Assembly (NCBI RefSeq): GCF_002843605.1
Contig: NZ_CP025263.1
Location: 514,501 to 578,500 of the forward strand
Direction of reading: 5' to 3'
DNA from: Pseudomonas sp. S09G 359
GTDB taxonomy: Bacteria > Pseudomonadota > Gammaproteobacteria > Pseudomonadales > Pseudomonadaceae
DNA: 64,000 nucleotides
Shown piece by piece: positions 8,158-17,400 of this stretch (positions are counted from its first letter, which is position 1; each line of letters starts with the position of its first letter). The translations under genes were made by a program, and so were the position numbers. The notes beneath the pieces were generated by a model. That model did no database searches and was not told the DNA's origin. It was given only the letters and a program-made list of their open reading frames with translations.

Positions 8158-8947
8158 CTTCGGCGAGCTCCTTAATAAAATAGTGATGCAGGTAATCGTT
8201 GAGCTTGCGTGAAGCCTGGGGCGCAGGCCCGAGTGCAGCAAAGGCCTGTGGTTCTATATCGGCACCCACCCGCAAACTGAAGTGCACGCGGCATTTTGGG
8301 ATGCGATACCAGGGTTCGGCCTTGGTCAGCGTGGTGGGGCTGACCTTGATCACCACGGGGGTGATGATTGTCGCACCGCGCAACGCAATGGCGGCGCCCC
8401 CGCGATGAAAGGCAGGAGCCGCGCCGGGTGTGGTGCGGGTGCCCTCTGGAAAGATGATCAGGGTCTGGCCGCTTTTCAGCGCATCGGCGGCGGCATCGAG
8501 CATTTCAGCGCTGCCGTCGTTGCTGATGTAGCCGGCGTCGCGCACCGGGCCACGGGTGAAGGGGTTCTGCCACAGGCTCTGCTTGACCACGCAGTTGGCC
8601 TGGCGCACCAGGCCGATCAGAAACACCACGTCGATCAGCGACGGGTGGTTGGCGATGATCATCTGGCCGGGGCGGCCGAGTTTTTCCGCGCCTTCGACGC
8701 TGTAGGTCAACACGCCGGCCTTTTGCATCAGCTGGATAAAGAACCAGAACAACCAGCTGATGGTGTGGCGCGCACGACACCGGTGCTTGGCGGCGTCCCC
8801 CGGCAGGCAACTGAGCAGGGGAAAAACCAGCAGCCGCAGGCACAGCCCACCGAAGCCGAACAGCGCGAAGCTGGCGGCGGTGGCAAACAGGCGCCAGTAG
8901 TAGGCGTCCCGTGGTTTGTCGGTCAGGGCTTGCGTTGCCAGTTCCAT
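8135..8947 (-). CDS. PlsC-type 1-acyl-sn-glycerol-3-phosphate acyltransferase (APE cluster)
   Basis: 270 aa. A hydrophobic N-terminal segment (about 22-46) precedes the acyltransferase domain. The catalytic NHPSLID (H101, D106) and the IFPEGTRTTPG block (about 163-173) are intact. The family acylates lysophospholipids at the inner membrane; here it probably helps assemble the lipid anchor of the pigment. The start at 8947 (MELATQALTD) overlaps the chain-length-factor stop by 25 bases. This cluster carries two acyltransferases of different families (PlsC and LpxL-like), as is common in APE loci. Confidence 0.85.
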   Translation of the reverse strand: MELATQALTDKPRDAYYWRLFATAASFALFGFGGLCLRLLVFPLLSCLPGDAAKHRCRARHTISWLFWFFIQLMQKAGVLTYSVEGAEKLGRPGQMIIANHPSLIDVVFLIGLVRQANCVVKQSLWQNPFTRGPVRDAGYISNDGSAEMLDAAADALKSGQTLIIFPEGTRTTPGAAPAFHRGGAAIALRGATIITPVVIKVSPTTLTKAEPWYRIPKCRVHFSLRVGADIEPQAFAALGPAPQASRKLNDYLHHYFIKELAEDERPTPP

Positions 8948-9642
8948 ACGCGGTTCTTCCAGGCATGTTGGCAGGCGACCTGTTCGGTGAGCAGGGTGCG
9001 CAGCAGGTTCAGGGCGTGGGGCCACTGGGTTTGAGTGGGTTGGACAGTGCCGGTACTCAGTTCCAGCTGCCATTCGTCGCCCGGCGTCAGCAGCAGGCCG
9101 AGGGCGTAGGGGAACGGCACGTCCTGGATCCAGCCGGCATAGGCCTCGGGCGGCTGTTCTTCGGTGATCACCAGCAACACGGCCGGCGCGCCTTCATTGA
9201 GCAGCGCGGCGGCTTCGAGCATGCCGTGTTCCAGGCCGTCGCCGGCGGCGGCGAGGGCGGTCATTTCGCTGGTTTCATTGCGCAGGATCGACCACAGGCC
9301 AATCACCGCGTTATGCACCGACAGGCTGAACTGGGTCGGCGACAGCGGCTGTTCGTTGGCCAGGTCACTGAGGATATCGAGGGTGCGCGGGGTTTCGCCG
9401 TGACGCGAAACAAACACCAGCGGCAGATCCTGCAGGCCTTCGGCCAGCGGCCAGCCCACGCTGAAGGCCATGCGCGCCAGGCGGCTCAGGCGGCGGCGTT
9501 GCATTGCCGGCAGGAACGACACATCGGGGGCCGCATCACTTATGGGCAGCAACACCGGGTTCCGGCACCAGGCGTGCCAGTCGTCCGCGCTCTCAAGGCC
9601 AGGGCCCCAGGCACGCCATTGGGCGATGTTGAAAGTGATCAC
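8923..9642 (-). CDS. Beta-ketoacyl-synthase-like protein (chain-length-factor type, N-terminal domain only)
   Basis: 239 aa, far shorter than a full ketosynthase (about 410). Sequence such as SLSVHNAVIGLWSILRNETS and the ITEEQPPEAYAG region match the N-terminal ketoacyl-synthase-like family that recurs in aryl polyene clusters. No active-site cysteine in a ketosynthase context is visible, so it is probably a non-catalytic partner or chain-length factor for a synthase encoded further along the operon, outside the window. It appears to be the first gene of this minus-strand operon in the window. Confidence 0.8.
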   Translation of the reverse strand: MITFNIAQWRAWGPGLESADDWHAWCRNPVLLPISDAAPDVSFLPAMQRRRLSRLARMAFSVGWPLAEGLQDLPLVFVSRHGETPRTLDILSDLANEQPLSPTQFSLSVHNAVIGLWSILRNETSEMTALAAAGDGLEHGMLEAAALLNEGAPAVLLVITEEQPPEAYAGWIQDVPFPYALGLLLTPGDEWQLELSTGTVQPTQTQWPHALNLLRTLLTEQVACQHAWKNRVWNWQRKP

Positions 9643-9777
9643 TGAGAAAGTATCCCGCCCCTGCGGGCTTCCATGTGCGGCTTTTGGCCCCGAATACCGG
9701 GACAGGGAGCAATAGCCGAATGGCGCGCATTATCCCGGTGCTGTGGGGTTCTAGCAAACTTTGGTAAAGAATTGTGC

Positions 9778-9915
9778 ATGGCTAAATACAATTTGCTGGA
9801 AAAGATTTACAGATTGTCCTTTACCTGGGGTCTGGTTGGGTTGTCGGACCGTTCCTATTCGCATGTACGTGACTTGCCGTTGATGCAGAAATGCATCGAT
9901 GAACGAGGTAGCTAA
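9778..9915 (+). CDS. Possible small protein upstream of parA
   Basis: A 45-codon frame (MAKYNLLEKIYRLSF...) lies in the 327-bp gap between the APE operon and parA. Its composition (aromatic and basic residues, few of the Ala/Gly/Arg runs seen in chance frames of this GC-rich DNA) looks protein-like, but no good ribosome-binding site precedes the ATG. I do not recognise a family. The rest of this gap (9643-9777) should hold the APE operon promoter, but no convincing -35/-10 pair was picked out. Confidence 0.35.
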   Translation: MAKYNLLEKIYRLSFTWGLVGLSDRSYSHVRDLPLMQKCIDERGS

Positions 9916-9969
9916 CAGGCGCTTTTGCCCTCTACACTCGGACATTCATTGATACACGGAGGTTTTTCC

Positions 9970-10740
9970 ATGCGGCGTGTGGTGTTCAATCAGAAAGGCG
10001 GCGTTGGCAAGTCCAGCATTGCCTGCAACCTGGCGGCGGTCAGCGCCAGCGAAGGCTATCGAACCCTGTTGGTGGACCTCGATGCACAGGCCAATTCGAC
10101 CCAGTACCTGACTGGGTTGACGGGCGACGACATCCCTATGGGGATCGCGGATTTTTTCAAGCAAACCCTGTCTTCCGGGCCGTTTTCCAAGAAAAACCAG
10201 GTGGATATCTACGAAACACCGTTCGACAACCTGCACGTCATCACCGCCACCGCCGAGCTGGCCGACCTGCAACCCAAGCTGGAAGCCAAGCACAAGATCA
10301 ACAAGCTGCGAAAGCTGCTCGATGAGTTGAGCGAAGACTACGACAGGATTTACCTGGATACCCCGCCGGCTTTAAATTTTTACGCGGTTTCGGCGCTGAT
10401 CGCCGCTGATCGCGTGCTGATCCCCTTCGACTGCGACAGCTTCTCCCGCCAGGCGCTCTATGGCCTGTTGCGTGAAATCGAAGAATTGAAGGACGACCAC
10501 AACGAAGGCCTCGAAGTGGAAGGCATCGTGGTCAACCAGTTCCAGGCCCGGGCGAGCCTGCCGCAGCAGATGCTCGATGAGTTGATCGCCGAAGGGTTGC
10601 CAGTGCTGCCGGTGTACCTGGCCAGCTCCGTGCGCATGCGCGAGTCGCACCAGGAGAGTAAACCGCTGATTCACCTCGACCCCCGGCACAAGCTGACATT
10701 GCAGTTTGTGGAGCTGCACAACCTGCTGGAAAACGCCTGA
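9970..10740 (+). CDS. Standalone ParA-family ATPase
   Basis: 256 aa. Deviant Walker A is FNQKGGVGKSS (residues 6-16), Walker A' is VDLDAQANST, and Walker B is IYLDTPPA. This is a full MinD/ParA-type ATPase of the Soj size class. The start at 9970 is set by GGAGG at 9959-9963. No parB, parS cluster or replication gene is adjacent, and the chromosomal parAB normally lies near oriC, so this is an orphan that may position another cargo, such as a protein cluster or secretion complex, rather than DNA. The cargo is not identifiable here. Confidence 0.88.
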   Translation: MRRVVFNQKGGVGKSSIACNLAAVSASEGYRTLLVDLDAQANSTQYLTGLTGDDIPMGIADFFKQTLSSGPFSKKNQVDIYETPFDNLHVITATAELADLQPKLEAKHKINKLRKLLDELSEDYDRIYLDTPPALNFYAVSALIAADRVLIPFDCDSFSRQALYGLLREIEELKDDHNEGLEVEGIVVNQFQARASLPQQMLDELIAEGLPVLPVYLASSVRMRESHQESKPLIHLDPRHKLTLQFVELHNLLENA

Positions 10741-10761
10741 TCTGAAGCACTACGAAGAACC

Positions 10762-10870
10762 AATGTGGGAGGGGGCTTGCCCCCGATAGCAGTGTGTCAG
10801 CCAGCCTACCTGGTACTGATACACCGCCATCGGGGGCAAGTCGAATCGTCGCACCGCCCCTCCCACATTT
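10762..10870. repeat. REPIN (GTGGGAGGGGGCTTGCCCCCGATAGC type)
   Basis: Left arm begins AATGTGGGAGGGGGCTTGCC at 10762. The right arm ends CCCCTCCCACATT at 10869 but carries an unusual insert (AAGTCGAATCGTCGCACCG). A 37-bp stretch of the right arm (10833-10869) is repeated exactly, inverted, at 11458-11494. Confidence 0.8.
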
Positions 10871-11038
10871 GTATTGTGTTTCTATAGGTGGATTGGATTT
10901 TTCCCACAGAGGCTGTAGGAAGGGTCTGGCAATGGGCCTTGTGCCTTGTCTCATTGCCTACAGCTAAGCCAGAATCGCCCGGCTTGTGCGTCTGGATGGG
11001 CGTCTCTAAGGTTTGCCGGTCACTGAATGTTCGGTGAT

Positions 11039-11218
11039 CGGGTTTAGTAGCCCGTGGTGAGACGTACAGCAAATCATTGATCAGGACTGTCCTGTATTTG
11101 ATGGTGGCTGTACGGAGGGCGCTTTCGAGCGCGCCGGTGAGTCTCCCCGGTCTACTAACCTGCGTACAGCTGCCACCCTCCGTTTAGTAGCGGCTGGTTG
11201 CGGCTCTTACTCGGAGAC
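11039..11218 (+). promoter_or_regulatory. Structured leader with mutually exclusive hairpins upstream of the DUF6124-like gene
   Basis: Visible pairings: a long stem GGTGGC-TGTACG (11103-11114) with CGTACA-gct-GCCACC (11163-11177), enclosing a GCGCT-TTCG-AGCGC hairpin (about 11120-11133). An upstream copy CGTACAGC (11063-11070) could pair with the same GCTGTACG (11107-11114). TTTAGTAG occurs twice (11043-11050 and 11183-11190), each in the loop of a small hairpin (CGGG/CCCG and CCG/CGG), and is complementary to CTACTAA at 11153-11159. GTCTCC at 11141-11146 complements GGAGAC at 11213-11218, which is the likely ribosome-binding site of the gene at 11224. I do not recognise a named RNA family. 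The remainder of the 483-bp gap is a REPIN and unassigned sequence. Confidence 0.55.
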
Positions 11219-11223
11219 GTTCC

Positions 11224-11445
11224 ATGGTTAACCTTTATACCGTTGCACCCAACCTCCCCACCGAAACGCTCGTGCTCAACAGCTACGAAACCTTCTCCTC
11301 TGTCCGCACGTTATTGCTCAACCTATCCAACGACCTCACCGGCGAACACCGCGACGTGGCGCTGGCGATTCATCAATTGAGTGAGCTGGGCGTGTTGCTG
11401 GTGGGCCAGATGATGGACCGCGAGGCACCTTTGGCCTCAAGGTAA
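11224..11445 (+). CDS. Small DUF6124/DUF3077-like protein
   Basis: 73 aa: begins MVNLYTVAPNLPTETLVLNS and continues with an amphipathic helix (HRDVALAIHQLSELGVLLVG). It resembles the C-terminal half of a family of small proteins of unknown function that are abundant and multi-copy in pseudomonads. GGAG at 11213-11216 gives a ribosome-binding site about 7 bases before the ATG. The locus is bracketed by a 37-bp exact inverted repeat (10833-10869 and 11458-11494). Function unknown. Confidence 0.65.
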   Translation: MVNLYTVAPNLPTETLVLNSYETFSSVRTLLLNLSNDLTGEHRDVALAIHQLSELGVLLVGQMMDREAPLASR

Positions 11446-11457
11446 AACGCGGTAAAA

Positions 11458-11502
11458 AATGTGGGAGGGGCGGTGCGACGATTCGACTTGCCCCTCTCAC
11501 AT
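11458..11502. repeat. REP-like palindrome, inverted copy of 10833-10869
   Basis: GTGGGAGGGGC ... GCCCCTCTCAC forms a hairpin with an 18-base loop. The first 37 bases are the exact reverse complement of 10833-10869. It lies between the DUF6124-like gene and the convergent trxC and may act as a terminator for either. Confidence 0.75.
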
Positions 11503-11529
11503 GTTGACCACAGTGTTCTTGAGACCGGG

Positions 11530-11964
11530 TTAGATCCCTTGGCTACGCAACCAACTCATCAACTGTGGCAAGGGAAGCGCCCCACTCTGGCGCGCCACTT
11601 CGCGGCCGTTCTTGAACAGAATCAAGCTGGGAATCGAACGAATCCCCAACTGCGCTGACAGCTGCTGGTTAGCCTCGCTGTCCAGCTTGGCCAGCCGGCA
11701 CTTGCCCTGCAACTGCCCGGCCGCCTGCTCAAACACCGGCGCAAACGACTTGCACGGCCCGCACCACTCGGCCCACACGTCCACCAGCAACGGCAAATCG
11801 CCCTTGATCTGGCTGGCGTAGTCGCCTTGCTTCAGCTCAAACGGCTTGTTCAACAACACCGGCTGCTTGCAGCGCCCGCATTTGGGCGCATCAGCCAGGC
11901 GTTCGCCGGGGATGCGGTTGAGGCCGTTGCAATGCGGGCAGGGGATGACGAGAGGGTCGGACAT
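11530..11964 (-). CDS. trxC: Thioredoxin 2 (TrxC), zinc-binding
   Basis: 144 aa. The N-terminal zinc finger is CPHC (Cys9, Cys12) and CGRC (Cys29, Cys32), followed by a thioredoxin fold with the active site WAEWCGPCK (Cys68, Cys71) and the cis-proline loop RSIPSLILF. This cytosolic disulfide reductase is linked to oxidative stress in other proteobacteria. The start at 11964 (MSDPLV) has GGAG about 7 bases upstream and places the zinc motif at the family position. It is a single-gene unit with 235 bp upstream before higB. Confidence 0.93.
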   Translation of the reverse strand: MSDPLVIPCPHCNGLNRIPGERLADAPKCGRCKQPVLLNKPFELKQGDYASQIKGDLPLLVDVWAEWCGPCKSFAPVFEQAAGQLQGKCRLAKLDSEANQQLSAQLGIRSIPSLILFKNGREVARQSGALPLPQLMSWLRSQGI

Positions 11965-12133
11965 GGTGGGCTCCTGGAGTATGGCCAATGGAGTGTATTT
12001 GGAGTCAGGCCTCTGGTTTATCAAGGAGGCGAGCGCAGGACGCATCCGCTCACAGTTTGCTCAGGCTGATGTCGGCCCCTCTATCTAGGCTGTTAGAGCC
12101 TGTTCTGGTTTGCGCCGCTCGTCTGCTTGCCGC

Positions 12134-12189
12134 TATAGCAAATTGCGATATTCAGGAATCAGGCCTAACCTTCATAGCAAGATGCGATA
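12134..12189. promoter_or_regulatory. Twin palindromic operators of higBA
   Basis: Two 17-bp near-palindromes of the form TATAGCAAATTGCGATA lie at 12134-12150 and 12173-12189 (second copy CATAGCAAGATGCGATA). They are offset by 39 bp, close to four helical turns, so two HigA dimers would bind the same DNA face. The second copy touches the higB ribosome-binding site (AAGGA at 12188-12192). Autorepression by the antitoxin is known for this class; the assignment of these sites is inference from position and symmetry. Confidence 0.65.
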
Positions 12190-12199
12190 AGGATGTTGC

Positions 12200-12496
12200 A
12201 TGCGAGTCATCAGTGAAAAAAAGATTTGGGAAGCAAAGGAAAATTGGCCGCGCTCCGCAACGGCATTGGATCAGTGGTACCGCGTGATCAAGCGCAACGC
12301 CCCCAGAGACTTTGCGGCGATGAAAACCATGTTCCCCGCCACGGATAAGGTCGGAGAATTTCATGTGTTTGATATCGGGGGTAACAAGCTGAGGTTGATT
12401 GCTTGTGTGCTGTATCAGTTGCAGCGCGTTTACATCAAGAATGTGCTTGATCATCGCGATTATGAGAAAGACAAATGGAAGGAAAAATCAAGATGA
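12200..12496 (+). CDS. higB: HigB-family type II toxin (mRNA interferase)
   Basis: 98 aa. The sequence matches the HigB toxin family throughout: SEKKIWEAKENWP, the central FPATDKVGEFHVFDIGGNKLRL block and the C-terminal VLDHRDYEKDKWKE. The family cleaves mRNA on the ribosome. The ribosome-binding site AAGGA precedes the ATG. Toxin-first order with a 4-base ATGA overlap to the antitoxin is the hallmark of higBA. Lower GC than its neighbours fits an acquired module. Confidence 0.88.
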   Translation: MRVISEKKIWEAKENWPRSATALDQWYRVIKRNAPRDFAAMKTMFPATDKVGEFHVFDIGGNKLRLIACVLYQLQRVYIKNVLDHRDYEKDKWKEKSR

Positions 12497-12894
12497 GCGC
12501 GCTTATGCGAACGGCGGCAGAGCACTGGCAATTTGTTGCGCCCGTGCTGCGCAAACCAGAAAGTGAGGCGGACTACGATGCCCTGGTGTGGGGGCTGGAC
12601 GAGTTAATGAGCCTGGTCGGTGAAGATGAGAACAGCCCGCTGATGAGCCTGGTGGACATCCTCAGCGACTGGATCGAAGCCTACGACCGCGAGCATCGCC
12701 CAATGCCCGTCGCCAGTGGTGTCGATGTGCTGCGCTACATGATGCGTGAACACAACCTCACCCAAAGCGACCTTCCGGGCGTTGGCGCCCAATCGGTGGT
12801 TTCCGAAGTGCTGAGCGGGAAGCGCCAGCTCAACGTGCGGCAAATCCGTTGGCTGGCTGAGCGGTTTGGCGTGTCAGTGGAAACCTTTATCTGA
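12493..12894 (+). CDS. higA: HigA-type antitoxin with C-terminal helix-turn-helix
   Basis: 133 aa. The N-terminal about 70 residues are acidic (SEADYDALVWGLDELMSLVG), presumably the toxin-neutralising part. The C-terminal about 60 form an XRE-type HTH (MREHNLTQSDLP...SVVSEVLSGKRQLNVRQIRWL). The start at 12493 is preferred over the ATG at 12475 because it makes an ATGA overlap with higB and follows AAGGA at good spacing. It should bind the palindromes at 12134-12189 and repress the operon. Confidence 0.87.
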   Translation: MSALMRTAAEHWQFVAPVLRKPESEADYDALVWGLDELMSLVGEDENSPLMSLVDILSDWIEAYDREHRPMPVASGVDVLRYMMREHNLTQSDLPGVGAQSVVSEVLSGKRQLNVRQIRWLAERFGVSVETFI

Positions 12895-12899
12895 GGCTT

Positions 12900-14411
<1,512 letters not shown>

Positions 14412-17400
14412 TTAGTCGAGTTTGCTGGGCGGTGGTTCCGGCGCATCCTCGACTTTGCCGGGGGGCGGCTCGGGCGCGTCCTGCTCTGCGGCAGGCCCGG
14501 CGATGGTCTTGCGATCATCCTCGACCGGCACCAGTTTGTACTCTTGGCCGTGCATGTTCTTGAGGTACACCTCCATCTGCCGGAACGAGATGTTGATGTG
14601 CTGTTTCTTGAACTCACGGTTGATGTAGCGGTTGACCTCATCCAGCACCGGGTTGCGGTCACCCAGGTCACGCACGTGCATGCGCAGCTCGTGGTCGAGG
14701 GTGCTTTCGCCGAAGTTGAGGAAGTAAACGTGCGGTTCTGGTTCCTTCAGCACGCGCGGGTTTTCCCTGGCGGCCTTGAGTAACAGTTCCTTCACCAGGT
14801 CGAGGTCGGAGCCGTAGTCCACACCCAGCTTCAAGGTCACGCGGGTGATGGTGTCGGTCAGCGACCAGTTAATCAGTTGCCCGGTGATGAACGTCTTGTT
14901 CGGGACGATGATGTCCTTGCGGTCGAAGTCGGTGATGGTGGTGGCGCGGATACGGATCTTGCTCACCGTACCCGATAGGTTGCCGATGGTGATGGTGTCG
15001 CCAATGCGCACCGGGCGCTCGAACAGGATCATGATGCCGGAGATGAAGTTGGCGAAGATCTCCTGCATCCCGAATCCCAACCCCACCGACAGCGCCGCCA
15101 CCAGCCATTGCAACTTGTCCCAGCTCACGCCGAGGGTGGACAGGGTAGAGACAAAACCTACGCCGGCAATCACGTAGGACAGCAACGTGGTGGTCGCGTA
15201 GGCGCTGCCCTGGGCCAGCTCCAGCTTGGACAGCACCAGCACTTCCAGCAAACCCGGCAGGTTACGCGCCAGCGCGAAGGTAATACCGATGATGATCAGC
15301 GCGCCGAGCAAGTCGCCGATGCTGATCGGCACCATGCTGATATTGGCGCCGGTGCCGCTGGTGTATTCGTACAGGGTGACGTTGTCGAGGTACGAGAACA
15401 CCGAGATCAGGTCGGACCACACCCAGTACAGCGCGGCGATAAAACCACCGAGCAAGGCCAGGCGAATCAGGCGCATGGACTGTTCGTTGACCTGCTCGAT
15501 ATCCAGGGTCGGTTCCTCGATCACCGCTTCGCCGTCGCCCGCTTCCTTGGCGGCCTGGCGTTTGGCCAGCGCCCGCGCATAGGCCAGGCGCCGTGCGGCA
15601 ACGCCCAGGCCGCGTACGAAGGTGGCTTCGATCACCAGCCAGAACATCAGCAGGTACAGGGTGTTGATCAAGCGGTCGCTGAGCTTGAGCGCGGTGTAGT
15701 AGTAGCCGAAGCACACCGCGATAAACAGCGCGACGGGCAGGGCGGTAAACACCAGGCCCACGGCTTTGCGGAACAGCGAGGCTTTTTCGTGGGTCGGGCT
15801 ATTCAGCAGCAGGCGGCCGAGCAGCCAGGCCATCAGCGCGTAGCAGGTCAATACCACGCCGATGCCCAGCACGTCGTCGGCAAGCGCCGCCGGTTGATGC
15901 TCGGCAATCGCCACCACGGCCACCAGGGCCAGCACCACCAGCCCGAGCTTGCGCACCCAGCCTTGAAGGAATTCGACCTGGGGTTTTTCCCAGCGGAAAT
16001 GCAGTTCGGCCACGCCACCCGGCGCCAGGATGCGGTACGCGGTGTAGAACACCAGCCACGCCTGGGCGATTTGCAGCAACGCCGCGCCGAGGTTGGCGTT
16101 TTGCCCACGGGCGTCGATCTGCAGCGCATAGCCACACAGCGCCAGCCCCAGGGCGACCGGCATGGCCAGCAGGATATTGATCAGGATGGCCTGCGGCGTA
16201 TGCCACTGGCTGTCGCGTTTGAAGTGGCCGATGTCCAGATGCACCTTGTTCAGGCGCTGGTACAGGTTTTTGCGGCGCCACAGCAGCGCGCCGATCAACA
16301 ACAGCAGCGGCAGGAACAGCAGCGGGCGCTGGGTCAGGCCGTCGTACAGTTCGCTGACGCTGGAGGCCCAGGGCAGGGTGGTGACCTGCTTGCTCAAGTG
16401 CGCCGGCACGGTTTCCAGCCACTCGGTGTCCAGCGGCTTGTTGCTGGGGATCCAGAACATCTGCTCATCGAGGGTCGCGCGCAGAGTGGTGGCGGTACTC
16501 AGCAGTTGTTTCTGGTTCAGTTGCAGGGTGATGGATTCGTTCAGCAGCGCGCTCAGCTCGCGGCTCAGGCGCTCCAGCAGGTCGCTGCGGGTAATCGCCA
16601 GTTCCAGCAGGGTGCGCCGCAGTTGTGGGGTGATATCGTCCGGTGGCTGGTTGGCCAGCAGGTTATCCACGTAGGTGCTGGGAGAGCTGATCAGCTCGCG
16701 CTGCTGGTTGACCTCGAACTGGTACAGGCGAATGTTGGCGATGTCGTCCGCCAGGTCGCGGTCCACGGTAAGGCGCGGCAGTGCCTGTTTCTGTTTATAG
16801 AGGATCTTGGAGAGCAGCAGGCTGCCCTTGAGCACGTTGATCTGCTCGTCCAGGGCCGAGTCGCTTTGCGTCACGGTGTCCAGTTGCTGCTTGGTCTGCA
16901 GGTTTTTCTGGGTCAGGTCGTTGAGGCGGTCGGTACTCTTGAGCAGGTAGTCGGACAGCTTCAGGTTGGCTGCACTTTCCGTGGCCAGCAGGCTGCTGCC
17001 GCCGGCCTTCTGCGCTTCGATCGATTGTTGGGTAACGGTTTGCTGGGACTGGGCCAGGCGTTTCTGGTTGATCAGGGTCTGCAGGTCCTGGATCTCTTGT
17101 TCCAGGCGCGCGGTCTTTTCCATCACCAGGTCGTGCTGGCTGTTGCCCAGGTCTTGCAACTGGCTGTTGCCGGCCAGCTCCTGGCGGCGCAGTGGGATGA
17201 GCGCGTTCAGGGCGGCCAGTTCGGCGTTCAGCTGGTTGCGTTGGTCGCTGCTGAGGGTTTTGCCATTGTCTTTGCCGGCCTTGAGGATCGAGTTGATCTG
17301 CAGGATGCGCGTCTGGCTGCTGCTGATTTCGGTCTGGGCGCGCTCGGGGCGGGTCTGGGCGGCGATGGTCAGGCTGTTGGCGTCGGCCAGCTCTTTTTGC

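Noticed and set aside
10741..11223. Possible tRNA or integrase remnant near the 37-bp inverted repeats
   Set aside because: No cloverleaf, integrase or transposase frame could be recognised; the region is better explained by REPs and a structured leader.
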